Below, in pieces: positions 1 through 11,122 of a DNA stretch of 64,000 nt. Under the pieces are notes generated by a model, which was not told the DNA's origin, searched no databases, and saw nothing but the letters and a program-made list of their open reading frames with translations. The translations under genes were made by a program, and so were the position numbers. The stretch's first letter is position 1, and every line of letters begins with the position of its first letter. Source of the DNA: Ciona intestinalis (taxonomy: Eukaryota > Chordata > Ascidiacea > Phlebobranchia > Cionidae); contig NC_020176.2 in the NCBI RefSeq assembly GCF_000224145.3, forward strand, positions 2,899,795 to 2,963,794. Reading direction: 5' to 3'.

Positions 1-641
1 AGTATAACCTAGCTATAATGTATATAACATGATCACAGGAAAAGTCGGACTTAACGACAAAATTAAACGAAGCAGAATCCACAATTATTCTTCTCCGCAG
101 TCAAGTCAGTTCACTTCTCTTTGATTTGCAAGAAAAGTCGATCACTGTAGACAGGTATATATATCTGCATAACGGTGGCATATATGCATCAATATCCGGT
201 CCGAAGTGTTGCATATACGATATAGCGGTACAGTACGCGAAATAGAGTACTACGACATACGGCGGTATTAACACAGTAAAGTTGATAGGGCACTTATGAG
301 GTATTGTAATTGAGAGGCTATACGTCGTATGGATACAACACACAACGATTTCACAAAGTTTTTATTTCCCACAGAGGGCAAGACGAACTAAACCGAAGCT
401 CTATGGAACGAGATCATATGGCACACCAAGTGCATACGTTGTTGTGAGTATATACACTGTAAACCTGATTTGCAATGTTCTTTTATTTCACCAATATATT
501 TATTAACATATTGGCACGATAACAAATCATATTGGCACGATAACAAATCTTCCCATTTTACAGAGTTTTTAAAATTCGGTTCAGACTTTGAACATTGTTT
601 TTGTTGATCACAAAGCATTTACACTTTGTTTTTAATCTTAG
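1..641. other. Probable intron of the RASEF-like gene
   Basis: No exon with convincing protein similarity is visible here. Because the first recognisable exon (642) opens in mid-codon, this stretch is probably intron of the gene that continues to the left of the window. It contains a short perfect tandem repeat at 507-548. Short open frames on the minus strand look random. Confidence 0.5.
507..548. repeat. 21 bp unit repeated twice in tandem
   Basis: The 21 bp unit starting CATATTGGCACG occurs twice back to back without mismatch (507-527 and 528-548). No function is suggested; it is a local duplication inside a presumed intron. Confidence 0.9.
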
Positions 642-2860
642 GACCGATAATCGTCGACTTCGAGATTCTCACGACGAAATGCAAGAAGTTCTTCAGATTC
701 GTTACTCGCAGCAGACGACTCCAAACCTTTCCCTATGTGAAGATATTCCACCAAGACTATCAATAAGGTATGGTACATTTACTTATTCTTTCATTTTACA
801 TTGACCCGCAAAGTTGATTTTTCCGTACCATAACTCGTATTTGAATCACTGGCGTTTAGGCATACATGATCATTCAACCTTTTTTAACTGGCCATACCAG
901 GCAGCGGCACAGCAGCGCCGACACTTCTTTCCCGAACTCTGTACTGGATCAAGATGCTTTTGCTGAATGCGATCCGGTCTTGAACTATATGGCTACGGAT
1001 AGCGACGAATGCATGGACGGCGACGCTTCCATTAAATCGTCCGTGGATATTATGATGGACAGTGGTATAGGAATCGTACAAGAAGATGTCGTAGACCGCT
1101 GGAGAAGAAGCCCCACAACCTTGATAAGGCGTAGCAGTCCATACCGACAGAGAAACAGCATGCGGCGGGGGTCTCAGGACCGACTTTCACCGGTGAAATA
1201 CGATGATGCGACGTCACAAGAGATGCAAGAAGACTTCTCTGAAGATGAATGTGACATAATCGACAGATTTGTCCCTTTCCCGCCTCAAAATAGGACAAAA
1301 AGTCACCGTACCTTTCAGAGGAATAAACAGAAACGGGTAAGTTGATGTGTAACACACCAGTCGATAACACCTGCTATAACACAGAACATTTAAAATTATA
1401 GAGTATCAATTGTGCATGTAATCAGAAATACTTTTATGACTAATATTATATTCCTCGTAAAGGTCATATCGCCCGATCCCGAACTATTAACCGGAGGTCC
1501 TTTGTATAAAATCGTTCTGTGCGGTGATATCTGTGTAGGGAAGTCCAGCTTCATGTTCCGTGCTTGTAATAACAGCTTCAAGAAACACATTCGTTCAACG
1601 TTAGGTAAGTTGAAAGTGTGGTAGACTTATAACGATACGGTTGCTTGACACAAAATAGTCAACATGTGAGCGATAAACTACTCGCCATACTGTTCTCATT
1701 GTATAAATGATAATTATAAGGCATTGGTTTCCCGCTGAAAAACTTTTCGTCCACAAAAGATAATAGTCCGGCTTCGTATATAACTCAATGCACAAAAAAT
1801 TTCTCATTGCTGATTTACGTGTTTATATAAATTAACTTCACAGGTGTCGACTTCCAAAACAAAACTTTGAAAGTGACTCCTTCGCGAACTATCACAGTTC
1901 AGTTATGGGATACTGCAGGGCAAGAGCGTTTTAGAAGTTTGACTTCATCTTATTTTCGGCGGGCAAATGGCGTCATACTTCTTTATGATGTCACAAACCC
2001 AGCATCATTCCTCAATGTAAAGGACTGGATGGAAACTATAACGGTACATAGTGGGCTGTATAGTTCGAAATAAATAGGCGCACACATAACAAAGCGAATA
2101 AATCTATCGCAACCTCGGTTAAAAGTTTCCTGCATAGTTGCTAATCTTATAAAATTCTCGTGTTATAACTCAACGTCAGTTAAGGCTAAAATCCATTTTT
2201 TGAAAGATCAATTTATAAAACTCTGCTGATGCAATGGCAGTACCACCTGGTTGGAAAGGATTTCAGTTTGTTTCTTTCCTTTACAGAGTTCATCAGCTGC
2301 TGGCACTCCAGTTATGATTTGTGGAAATAAAGTTGATCTGAGAAACAAGAGCCACGGAAGGTCACAACCAGTTGTTTACCAAAACGAAGGAGCTCAACTG
2401 GCAGCGGTAGTAACACATAAAGCTCTTGATAAATTAATACAGTACTATGCTTATCTACTTTACTGTTTAAATAGGTAAACCTTAGGTCTAAGTAAAGGAA
2501 AAGGTGATTTCTATTACCCTTGCCTAAGAAAGCTATTGCCATACCTTATGTATTACCAAATTAGAGCATCTCTTTCTGTTATATTTAGTTCCCATGTGTG
2601 TGTAGTTAATTGTTGTTACAATAGCGGTTTTTCCATGAACTTAAAAATAAGGCCTAAATATCTGTATACAGAACTATGGTGCTTTGTTTATGGAGACAAG
2701 TGCTGCGCTGGGCGAAAATGTGGAAGCAGCACTTAAAACCCTTGGGCGACATTTGCAAGGAAAAAACGAATCCGAAACCGGATTAATCTACGATTTAAAA
2801 GAACATTCTGAAAAGGAAAATGAAAGCAGTTGCTGTTTAACACCGCAGCAAAAATCTTAA
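642..2860 (+). CDS. RASEF/Rab45-like large Rab GTPase, 3' part
   Basis: Six exons join in phase: 642-767, 901-1336, 1463-1604, 1844-2043, 2287-2406 and 2672-2860 (stop). They encode about 403 residues, and the 5' end is missing because the first exon begins with the last base of a codon. The opening segment ([16 protein letters not shown]) looks like the end of a coiled coil, followed by about 150 residues of charged, serine-rich linker. A complete small GTPase domain then follows: P-loop GDICVGKSS, switch [10 protein letters not shown], guanine-specificity GNKVD and ETSA. Human RASEF, CRACR2A and RAB44 share the order EF-hands, coiled coil, linker, Rab domain, so EF-hand exons are expected upstream; this is inference. 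Such proteins act in membrane trafficking. The C-terminus has a CC pair seven and eight residues before the stop rather than at the end, unusual for a prenylated Rab. Rab family is certain; RASEF is the best fit because of the long N-terminal part. Confidence 0.9.
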
Positions 2861-3221
2861 GCTACAAATTTTAATTATTGTTTATTTTAGTGTTTAAGTT
2901 CGATTAGTCTTTTTTATATAAATATTATAAAAGTGTTTTAGAAGGGACGAAGCGTTGTACTGCTGTACTGAATATGTTGCGCAAAACATGCTGAATTATA
3001 TACCTCACATTGTGGGTAGTATACAAAAATGGCTTAGATTACGTTTTTTTGCAAATTAACTTGTCAAAAAATGGAATACTTTTGGTATAGACCATCAACT
3101 AGATGGCAATTTTAGCTTGAAAGTAAAGCTGAATTGCTTCTGCAATACAAATAGATCTGCGATGTATATAGGTTGCAGTAAGGCAACGCTTATAGATAAA
3201 AGTCATATGGTAAAATGGATA
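2861..3221. other. 3' flank of the RASEF-like gene
   Basis: AT-rich sequence after the Rab stop codon, presumably 3' UTR and spacer. I see no canonical AATAAA close to the stop and no further exon. It runs into a MITE copy at 3222. Confidence 0.5.
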
Positions 3222-3412
3222 CCGCGGGGTAAGATGGATACCATATTGCCTAGCCCATAACATCTCACATTTCCTAACCGTATTTTAATTTAAATAATAA
3301 GGCTCCTTTATGCTTGTGAGGTTATACAGTGACATTTTATTACATACTCTTTGTTTACTACCAAATGATGATAAAGGGGAATAAAAACATGAACCATCTT
3401 ACCCCCAAATTG
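3222..3412. mobile_element. MITE copy, between genes
   Basis: The left end has GGGGTAAGATGG. The interior carries the family's CTTTGTTTACTACCAAATG block, and the right end has CCATCTTACCCCC. It is near full length (about 190 bp) and lies just 3' of the minus-strand MAT pseudogene. Confidence 0.75.
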
Positions 3413-3799
3413 AAGTAATATACACATTGTTGTATAAGTTTATGTAGAAAAGGAAACTGCTGTCACCAAGGACGATATCGACTCTGTGTTTTTCACGTCA
3501 ACACCCAGGGTTCGAAGACTATCCAGGCAGTCGCACAATGTTTGTATTCCGTTGTCTTCATCGCTTGAAGCTATTACCAGCATTTTGCAGTTTGGGAGTG
3601 CCCGTTTAAGAATCGCCTGATAAATCAATAGGAATATTTATTGCTGGATAAAGGTGACAATGTGTAATGTCCTGCTAAATATGTTGTGTGTACACACAAA
3701 TGCAGTTATGTATTTTTTACTTTAGACACACACATATAGTACTGTGTAGTACGATGGAATACCGTTATAGAAACTAAATTCTATGTTTCCTTTGCAGGT

Positions 3800-3938
3800 T
3801 TCGAAAAAATAACAACGTTATTTAGAGTCACGGGGCTACGGTTATATATGAATATGATTCTGTGAATATTCTTTGTTTATTACCAAATGCGACAAAAAAT
3901 AATAAAACCATGTCTCATTTTACCCCACCCTACTATAT
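3800..3938. mobile_element. MITE, left-truncated, in last intron of the MAT pseudogene
   Basis: Recognised by the ATTCTTTGTTTATTACCAAATG block and the right terminus TTTTACCCCACCCTACTATA. The left terminal repeat is missing or too diverged to place. Confidence 0.75.
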
Positions 3939-4317
3939 AATCATGCTATATATACATTTATGTACCAACCCGCGTAAGAATTCCATTAGGGGAAACTTCA
4001 ATAGTTACAGCGCCATCAGGAATTTGTTTCAAAGCGTCGTAAAATCGAACCACATTTCGAAGGTTGTTAGCGTAATATTCTCCGGAACAAAGAACTTCTC
4101 TGTTTTCAGTTGTAGGTTGTTCGTTGTTGTTTAGTTTCACTGACGTTGAAATCCATCTTTTTGTGAGAGGTTTTGGGTTTGGAATTACCTAGAAAAAATG
4201 GTGTTACACTCTTTGTACAATCTTTCAAAATAATACGATATATGAGGCATTTATCGTAAATGAACACTTTTTACTTTTACGGTTAAACTGACCTATTCTA
4301 CTAACATTTTAAAACAT

Positions 4318-4500
4318 ATAGTAGGGTGGGTTAAGACAGGACATGTTTTCAGTTTAGTCCCATATTTGGTATAGTAAACAAAGAGTATTTACAGAATAAT
4401 ATAATTTCCCCGCGCCTCTAAAAGAACGTTGTTGATTACTAAAAACACGATCAGGAAATATGGGTTTAAGGTGCTAACGGTATTCCCACACAATACCATA
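4318..4500. mobile_element. MITE in third intron of the MAT pseudogene
   Basis: The left terminus TAGTAGGGTGGGTTAAGACA is clear. The interior AGTAAACAAAGAGTATTTAC and ACACGATCAGGAAATAT match the family in reverse orientation. The right terminus is degraded. Confidence 0.8.
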
Positions 4501-5394
4501 CGTATAAGCGTATCAAAAATATGATATGCTTTATACCGTTGATATATCCCGCAATACTCTTTCGTAAATCAACAGCATGTATTTTGAGTGGGACGCCAAA
4601 TTGCCCGTGTCGAATACTCTGGTAAATAAGTCTTCTTTTTTCATTCTTTCCACCATACCTAAGACTGCTTGTTTGGCTCCAGAAATAGCAACCAAGTCGT
4701 AAGCGTTGTGGCAGGCCAGTTCAACCTCGCTGCCACTGCAGAATTCCAAAGCCTTTTCCCATGTAAGACCTAATACCAGAATCAGCAAAACGCGTTAATA
4801 CCAGTTAAGAGGCAAGTTCAAATTCTAGAAATTATTAGAGCAAAAGTGGAGAATGTAGAAGGTGCGTTTCAATGAAATGTTAAATTTTTCTGATCTCACC
4901 TACGACCGCCATTGCCCCAGTTGGAAGATTGCTTTCAGTAAAACATTTCCCCATGAGGTACGCCACTCGTATGGTCTCCTACAAAGTCAAACACTCGTCA
5001 GCGTAACCGCATACAATCTCACCAGCAGAATGGCCAATAATACCTGAAGGTCTCACGCCGACAGAACGGAGTACGTCAATTAATCCAATCTAAAACACAA
5101 GAAATGTTGCAGTCTGTCCACAACAAACTGAAAACTGGCTCGACCAAGTTCATTTATTACCCCAATAGCTGCTATTGCCACTAGTGTATTGTCAATGTTT
5201 GTATACGTTGGCGAGTCGGTGTTCAACAGAAATTCCTTCACGTTGAAGTTGTAACTCTTTAATGCTTCAGTGCACTCATCGATGGATTGGGAAAACACTG
5301 GGATTGTTAGAAGCGATATTCCCATGCCTTTCCATTGGTTTCCAATGCCTGTTAAAAACAGAATCAGTTTTATGTGTGTACAATCACACCCTAC

Positions 5395-5592
5395 ATAGTA
5401 GGTCGGGGTAGGATTGCTCATATTTTTATTCTGTTTTCTCGTTTAATTTGGTAGTATTCAAAGAATATTTACAGAATTATATAACCGTAGCTCCGGGACT
5501 ATAAATGAGCGCCGTTAATTGATTGTTTAAAGCACCATCAGGAAATATGGCATTTCGGTGTTAACGGTATTCATCTTACCCCACATAACCAT
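5395..5592. mobile_element. MITE upstream of the first visible exon of the MAT pseudogene
   Basis: It runs from ATAGTAGGTCGGGGTAGGAT to CATCTTACCCCACATA, with the AAAGAATATTTACAGAATTA interior. It begins about 45 bp upstream of the splice acceptor of the first visible MAT exon. Confidence 0.8.
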
Positions 5593-6935
5593 ACCTGTAC
5601 ATATAAACCAAATCCCTGGCTGTTTGTCTGTATCCATTTCGTGCATCGTTATTTGCACACCTAATATAAATTATGAGACAAAGTATCCTAAACAGCCTTT
5701 CTTGTAGCTAGGGATGCACATTACAGAATAATTAGGTATTCTAGGATATCCTAGAATACTTTATTTCGAATCTAGAATTTTGAATCTTTTTATATTTATA
5801 GGAAAAAATAATTTTACCCACAAAAGTCAGTTTATTGGCTCTTTTATAGCAGTTTTGTTGGATCATGAGCTGTAAAATGATTAAAAATTGTACTATTGGG
5901 TAGTTTTTGCGTCATGAAACGTATAACAGGCTATGAAAAGAGGTTACGAAACGTTTACTCTCGAAAGTCCCACAAGCACAAAATTTTTTTTTTCAAAATT
6001 AATAAGTTTCAAAAATTGTCAATATAGTATACGAGATGACGTGTGATGACGTCATTAAACAGAATACCGAATCCCGTAATTAGATTCGAATACAAAAGGA
6101 CTGTATTGTAGCTTTATATATGCATGATTAGAACTGAGCCTTACTTTTAACTGACTTACAAACAATTTAGTCAAGTCTACACTGAAAGAGACCACACTCA
6201 ACGCGAAGGTTATTCAAGCGTGCTGTTTGTTTCCGCCGTATATGCTCGGAGCTACACCGCCGTCATTTGGACACGCCAGTGGCGAACAAACTTTTAAATA
6301 AATTCAAGGCAAATTTGGGAGAAAACAGAATGAACACATGTCCTATCTTACCCCAGCCCTACAATATAAGTCATCGCGCTGCTATAGGAATGGATACTGT
6401 ATATATTACAGTTATTTCTTAATAAACAAATAAATAATGTTTATACGTTAATAACATACCTGCTTCCACATCCAATATTGCTTCATAATCAGGTTATATA
6501 CATCCCATAATTCCACTATAGTGTGACTAACACAAAGTAGTATCTATATAGCCCTATAACGGACTTTAAAACACTGGTATACATAACAGCTTACAGTGTA
6601 GTTCATTTCATAAAACAAGACCTAACTCCAGGAACGCAGAGAAAAAATGGCGAATTTTGGCAAAAAGAAGTGTGCCGGCGGGAATAATTGCCAGCGGCAA
6701 GGCACGCAACACACATGTAACAAGTAACGTCTTGCGTTTATGGGGATAGTATGATTGACTCCCACAATGTTTTTAACACTATGTGGTTTCTTTTTTATGT
6801 CACCAACGTATGCGGTAATGGACTTATGATTTTTCCAGTTTGATGAATCGTGTTCGTTGTATTTTTGTTGTTTACTTATAATCCGTGTATTGTCTGTTAG
6901 TTTGCTTTTTATTGTAATCATGTTCTTACACGATA
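5593..6935. other. Spacer between the head-to-head MAT copies
   Basis: No ketosynthase or other fatty acid synthase exon could be found here on either strand. A right-end MITE fragment (TCTTACCCCAGCCCTACAATA) lies near 6340-6362. A 99-codon open frame on the minus strand (6622-6921) has no recognisable domain. The unlocated first exons and promoters of both MAT copies should lie in this stretch or the next 850 bp. Confidence 0.5.
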
Positions 6936-7128
6936 TTATGGTTGTATGGAGAAAGATGGGACATCTTTAGCTCATAATATCCAAATATCCTGGAATTTAA
7001 ACACTTACCAACTGTCTATAGGAGTCGTGAAAATACAGTTTTATAATTCTTTAAATGTTCATTATTTACTACCAAATGGGATAAAATATAGAATAAAAAA
7101 GTGTCCCATCTTTCCCCACTCTACTATA
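6936..7128. mobile_element. MITE between the two MAT copies
   Basis: The left end has GAAAGATGGGACATCTTTAG and the right end has GTGTCCCATCTTTCCCCACT, an imperfect inverted pair. The interior matches other copies. Confidence 0.85.
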
Positions 7129-7638
7129 ATTGATGTTAAAAATGCGATACACGACAAAGTTATTGATAAAATACTTTGTTCATACGATATATCATCGTGC
7201 ATGGTGTTGTAAATACTGCTATACGTTTCTCCTTGTTTCGTGTATTTTACAACACAGCAATATGTTGCATGTTATAGGACTTCCGGGGTGACATATATAT
7301 ATGACAGAATATTTTGATTATTCATCGAATAAATAACTAATATTACAGATCATGTTCTTACACACACATGACATATACCCGAATATAGCTTCTGTGTATT
7401 CAGTATAGTTGACGGCAAGAACTAAATATTTTAGAAGATTTAAATTGACCATATTGGAGATCATAGGTTTTCCATAACTTATTTCACCAGTGCGGGTTAA
7501 AAATGAATAAACCAAACCAGCGAGAAATCTGGTTTATTTGTTCAGGTATATTATTGAGTTGTAATGCCTTTGCTTAATGCTATAAAGTAAAAAATAGATG
7601 TTTGGTTATGGAACAGAAAATATATTGAACGAAAGAAA

Positions 7639-7712
7639 AATGAATGAATGAATGAATGAATGTCACTCTTTATCGTCACGTGGCGGGGCACGACAGTCGT
7701 TTAACATGTCCG
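7639..7712 (-). repeat. AATG microsatellite and SINE tail
   Basis: Six AATG units (7639-7662) are followed by TTATCGTCACGTGGCGGGGC and CGACAGTCGTTTAACA. This is the reverse complement of the 3' module of the SINE copies inside the phosphatase gene (CGACTGTCGTT...CCACGCGAGGATAAATAAGT). It is a 3'-end fragment. Confidence 0.65.
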
Positions 7713-7797
7713 CTGGAAAATCCACATAAAAAAATTCGCCATTAACTGCATATACACCTCATACTCGCCATTGGTGACCCCAGTTTTCTGTCTGTAG

Positions 7798-9832
7798 GCA
7801 TGGGGAGCCAATGGAAAGGCATGGGAATATCGCTTCTAAAAATCCCAGTGTTTTCCCAATCCATCGATGAGTGCACTGAAGCGTTAAAGGGTTACAACTT
7901 CAACGTGAAAGATTTTCTGATGAACACCGACTCGCCAGGTTATGAATACATTCATACCACAATGGCAGCAATAACAGCTATACAGGTATCAGACTTCTGT
8001 AACGCATTAATTAATATTTTCAATATCCACCAACAATCTAAGCTTACTATTAACAGATCGAGTAACACAAATCATATAATTTTTTGTATAACTTCACATA
8101 TGAATGAATGTAATTTTATCATTTTCGCATGGCGGGCGCGTCCAGCCTTGAAACCATAACCTCCTGGCTAGTGACAGGCGCGTCACAAAACTACTGTGCC
8201 ATGGCATCGGTTCAATTAATACGATAAGAAAGACTCAATTAATTATATCATAGGGGAAACGGGAAAGTGATGTAGCAACAAAACGACCGTCTGTTGTACA
8301 AGCTATTAAAGAAAAAGAATCAAAAACGCGTTTCTGCTAAAACCATTCTTGTGTTTTAGATTGGATTAATTGACGTACTCCGTTTTGTCGGCGTGAGACC
8401 TTCAGGCATTATTGGTCATTCTGCTGGTGAGATTGTATGCGGTTACGCTGACGAGTGTTTGACATTAGAGGAGACCATACGAGTGGCGTACCTCATGGGG
8501 AAATGTATCAGTGAAAGCAATCTTCCAACTGGGGCAATGGCATTAGTTGGTAAGATACGTTAGGCCATTCACTCTCTTTTTTATTAGTATATTGTATCCT
8601 ATATGAGGTCCTTATCGGGGCCCTGGAAATTAGCCAAATTTGGCCCATTTTCCCAACTTTTAGGGAGCTTTATGTAAATCGTTCATGAGACCAGTGCAAT
8701 TATCCTGGACACCAGATAAGTCACGTTTAACCTAAATTGTTAACGCAAAAGCTGAGAGAACTCTTTGGATAAAACATCTCAAACGTGGTCGCCGTTTGGG
8801 GGGATAGCGCTCTTTATACAATGCCCTGATAACAGTAAACTCAACTTACAGCTTTGTCACTGGATAAGTATTTGGAAATGTACAATGACAATGAACTCGA
8901 CTTGGCTTGTGAAAATGGGGACGACTCCATTATAATTGCGGGTCCAGTAGCCAACGTTCTACTCATGGTGGAGTCACTAAAAAACAAAGGCTTTTTCACG
9001 CTAGTCTTGGATACAAAGAAAATTGCTTACCATTCTCGGTTAATGCAACTCGTTCACTCGACCCTCCTACAAGAAGTTTCAAAGGTAAATAATACAATAC
9101 TTAAACTATTTTGAACAGTATCTAATATTTCGTACCATTTTTAACGCGATTTTACTTCTTAACATTTAACATATAGGTCATACCAAATCCCAAACCGCTA
9201 TCGAAGAAATGGATTTCGACGTCAGTAGACTTAAAAGACTGTAATCAGTCAGCATGTGCCAACGATAAAGAAGTTCAGACGCTTTGTTCTGGCGAGTATT
9301 ATGCTAATAACTTTCTCAGTGTGGTCCGGCTTCAGAATGCACTCAAGCGAATTCCCGAAAAAGCCATTACGATAGAAATAGCACCTCGTGGCATGCTACA
9401 GGTATTTATTTAAACAGTAACTGAACTATATTTCTAAGAGTTTTGACTGAAACCGTAAGAATTTGGACTGGAAGCCCTGCGCAAATTACAATTGCGCGAA
9501 AGCTTTCTATGACTGTTTACTTTATATAGTAGAGTGGGGGAGGATGGGACACCTTTTTGTTCCATTTTCTCATTCCATTTGGTAGTAAACAAAGAACATT
9601 GATTAAGTTAATAAACCGTATCTTTACGACTCCCATAGACCGCTGTTAATTGCTTAATTTTCAGTCGATTCTTAAACACGCGATTCCGAATTGTGAGAGA
9701 TTGACCATTGCAGACAAAGGCGAAGCCAACGGGATGGAAACGTTATACGCCTGCCTAGATCGCCTACGTTCTCTTGGCCAAGCAGTTAGAAACGAACCCC
9801 CGTCCGTAAACTTGTTGCGGAAGAAAGACTAA
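7798..9832 (+). CDS. Fatty-acid-synthase MAT-domain-only protein
   Basis: Five exons join in phase: 7798-7985, 8360-8549, 8852-9084, 9177-9401 and 9665-9832 (stop). They give at least 333 residues; the true start is upstream because the first exon begins with the last two bases of a codon. The protein matches the malonyl/acetyl-transferase part of animal type I fatty acid synthase: GMGSQWKGMG, nucleophile elbow GHSAGE (serine present), ESNLPTGAMALVG, the AYHS histidine region, then CSGEYYANN and a tail that stops shortly after the MAT fold. There is no dehydratase, reductase or carrier domain afterwards and no ketosynthase found before. In the full enzyme this domain loads acyl groups from CoA onto the carrier protein; a free-standing version could act in trans, which is inference. 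It could also be an exon-bearing fragment of a duplicated FAS gene. Catalytic serine and histidine are intact. Confidence 0.8.
9525..9660. mobile_element. Truncated MITE directly before the last MAT exon
   Basis: It starts with ATATAGTAGAGTGGGGGAGG and keeps the TTTGGTAGTAAACAAAGAAC block. It breaks off in CGCTGTTAATTGCTTAATTT, which merges into the TTTTCAG acceptor of exon 9665-9832. The right half of the element is missing. Confidence 0.8.
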
Positions 9833-10384
9833 GAAACCGTTACACACATATTTATATAGCGGGGCTTGTAAATGCAAGAAATGTACAGATAACCTATAAT
9901 ATGTTGGTGTAAGATAGCCCATGTTTAAATTTCCTTTATCGACCCATTTTGTAGTTACCAAAATATATTTATAGAATTATATGGTGTTTTATTTTTTGTA
10001 TCTCCTGCTTACGAGTGTTATCACATAGGTAACTCTGTTGTTAATTTTTTACGCTCCAGATAGCGATCTACGGTGAAAGGTTTCCGTTTTATAAGTTCGG
10101 TGTTCACTTTAAATGACTGCGGCAATTTGTGACATAAGTTAAATTACTTTATTGCTGTTACAATGGTCACACAAAACCGGTTCAAAGGCAATTCGCGGTC
10201 AGATACAAGACAATATAAATAACTTTATTATGTGCAGCAATTTTAACAACGATACAGGTGCAGTAATAAAATGTCCAATACAACAATAACAAAAAGCCAG
10301 CTATATATAGCATGAAAATTTCATGCCAATTTCAACAAAAACAGGTTATTATTTAGACATGATAAGACAATTTTTATAACTTGT
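9833..10384. other. Spacer with MITE fragment and 3' UTR of the acetyltransferase gene
   Basis: A diverged MITE fragment covers about 9885-9985 (GTTGGTGTAAGATAGCCCAT, TTTTGTAGTTACC). The right part is probably the minus-strand 3' UTR of the NAT8-like gene; TTTATT near 10219 would be its AATAAA. Confidence 0.5.
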
Positions 10385-11122
10385 TCATTTTAACAGGGCT
10401 GGGTCATTTTTTAAAACATTCAGTTCTAATTTTGTATAATAAACACGAAGTACACCCCCAAATACGCCCATGGATGTTACGCCAGTTTTGGTAAAACCAC
10501 ATGCTTTGTAGAAGTGGACTGCAGACAAAGTGGAAGTCCTAAGTTTTATTTTTAGAACATGTTTTTTTCCAGCATATATCACAGCTTTTTCAAGTAGAAG
10601 TCTACCTAGTCCTTCTCTTCGAAATCTGCTGCTTACCGACATTCGCCTTAGGACCAATTCCTTTGTTTTACAAGATGTAGGGGCTATTAATGCGACTGAG
10701 CCGGCCACTGTACCGCGACGTTTAATGAAAAGTAACGTATTTCCTGGCTGCGTGTAAAACCTATGGAACGTTACCTCGTCTTGTAAATCCTCCGAAATAC
10801 TTCGCTGAATGTAAATTTTGGCTGCACATAAAGATAAGCAATAGCTGCAAAAGAGAAGCACAATATAGTTCAACAGCGTTGAATACGATAGTATCTGATT
10901 GACCACCAATGCCCCAGTAATGACCAATAGTTGGACTAACGGCCTTTGAATATTTTTCAAAGCAAGATCATTCGCCACCGATGTGAATCCGTCTAATATA
11001 AGTTCTTTGAAAGCAGTAAAAACATGAACATCGCCAGAATATACCTTCAACTTTACATCTTTGCTCTGTGCCATAGTAGTAGAGTATTTACACGGTTCAA
11101 ACTTACGAATATAAGCGGCCAC
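10385..11122 (-). CDS. NAT8/camello-like membrane N-acetyltransferase
   Basis: A single uninterrupted frame of 245 codons. The N-terminus MAAYIRKFEPCKY resembles the start of NAT8-family proteins, which supports the ATG at 11122 over the methionine at residue 17. Residues about 61-101 are strongly hydrophobic and form one or two membrane segments. The C-terminal half is a GNAT acetyltransferase: RMSVSSRFRREGLGRLLL contains the acetyl-CoA pyrophosphate loop (RREGLG, residues 168-173), and the later SAVHFYKACGFTKTG is the usual helix and strand of the fold. NAT8 relatives acetylate cysteine conjugates or lysines at the ER membrane; the substrate here cannot be read from the sequence. The lack of introns is common for this family but differs from all neighbours. 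The family assignment is firm; orthology to one vertebrate member is not. Confidence 0.88.
   Translation of the reverse strand: MAAYIRKFEPCKYSTTMAQSKDVKLKVYSGDVHVFTAFKELILDGFTSVANDLALKNIQRPLVQLLVITGALVVNQILSYSTLLNYIVLLFCSYCLSLCAAKIYIQRSISEDLQDEVTFHRFYTQPGNTLLFIKRRGTVAGSVALIAPTSCKTKELVLRRMSVSSRFRREGLGRLLLEKAVIYAGKKHVLKIKLRTSTLSAVHFYKACGFTKTGVTSMGVFGGVLRVYYTKLELNVLKNDPALLK

Larger units (their letters stand above)
3440..5348 (-). pseudogene. Fatty-acid-synthase MAT-domain-only gene, copy with a nonsense codon
   Basis: Five minus-strand exons mirror the copy at 7798-9832: 5161-5348, 4900-5089, 4537-4769, 3970-4188 and 3440-3616 (stop). The product matches only the acyltransferase (MAT) region of animal fatty acid synthase: GIGNQWKGMG at the start, the nucleophile elbow GHSAGE in the second exon, and the ASHS histidine region in the third. 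Exon phases and the first three exon lengths (188, 190 and 233 nt) equal those of the plus copy. In the second exon the frame reads D-E-C-L-T-L then TAG (near 4972) where the partner has a GAG glutamate codon, so translation should stop about 40 residues after the active-site serine. No frameshift or splice-site loss is seen, so the damage looks recent. The 5' end is unresolved because the first visible exon starts in mid-codon. A sequencing error or a segregating null allele is possible. Confidence 0.8.

Noticed and set aside
1050-1370. 106-codon minus-strand frame over the RASEF-like linker exon
   Set aside because: Antisense shadow of a confirmed plus-strand exon with matching splice phases.
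6622-6921. 99-codon minus-strand frame between the MAT copies as a possible ketosynthase exon
   Set aside because: It has no ketosynthase motifs and its sequence overlaps low-complexity AT-rich DNA.
7639-7662. Short regular AATG repeats as a possible CRISPR-like or functional array
   Set aside because: Simple tetranucleotide microsatellite at a SINE tail; no spacers and a eukaryotic context.
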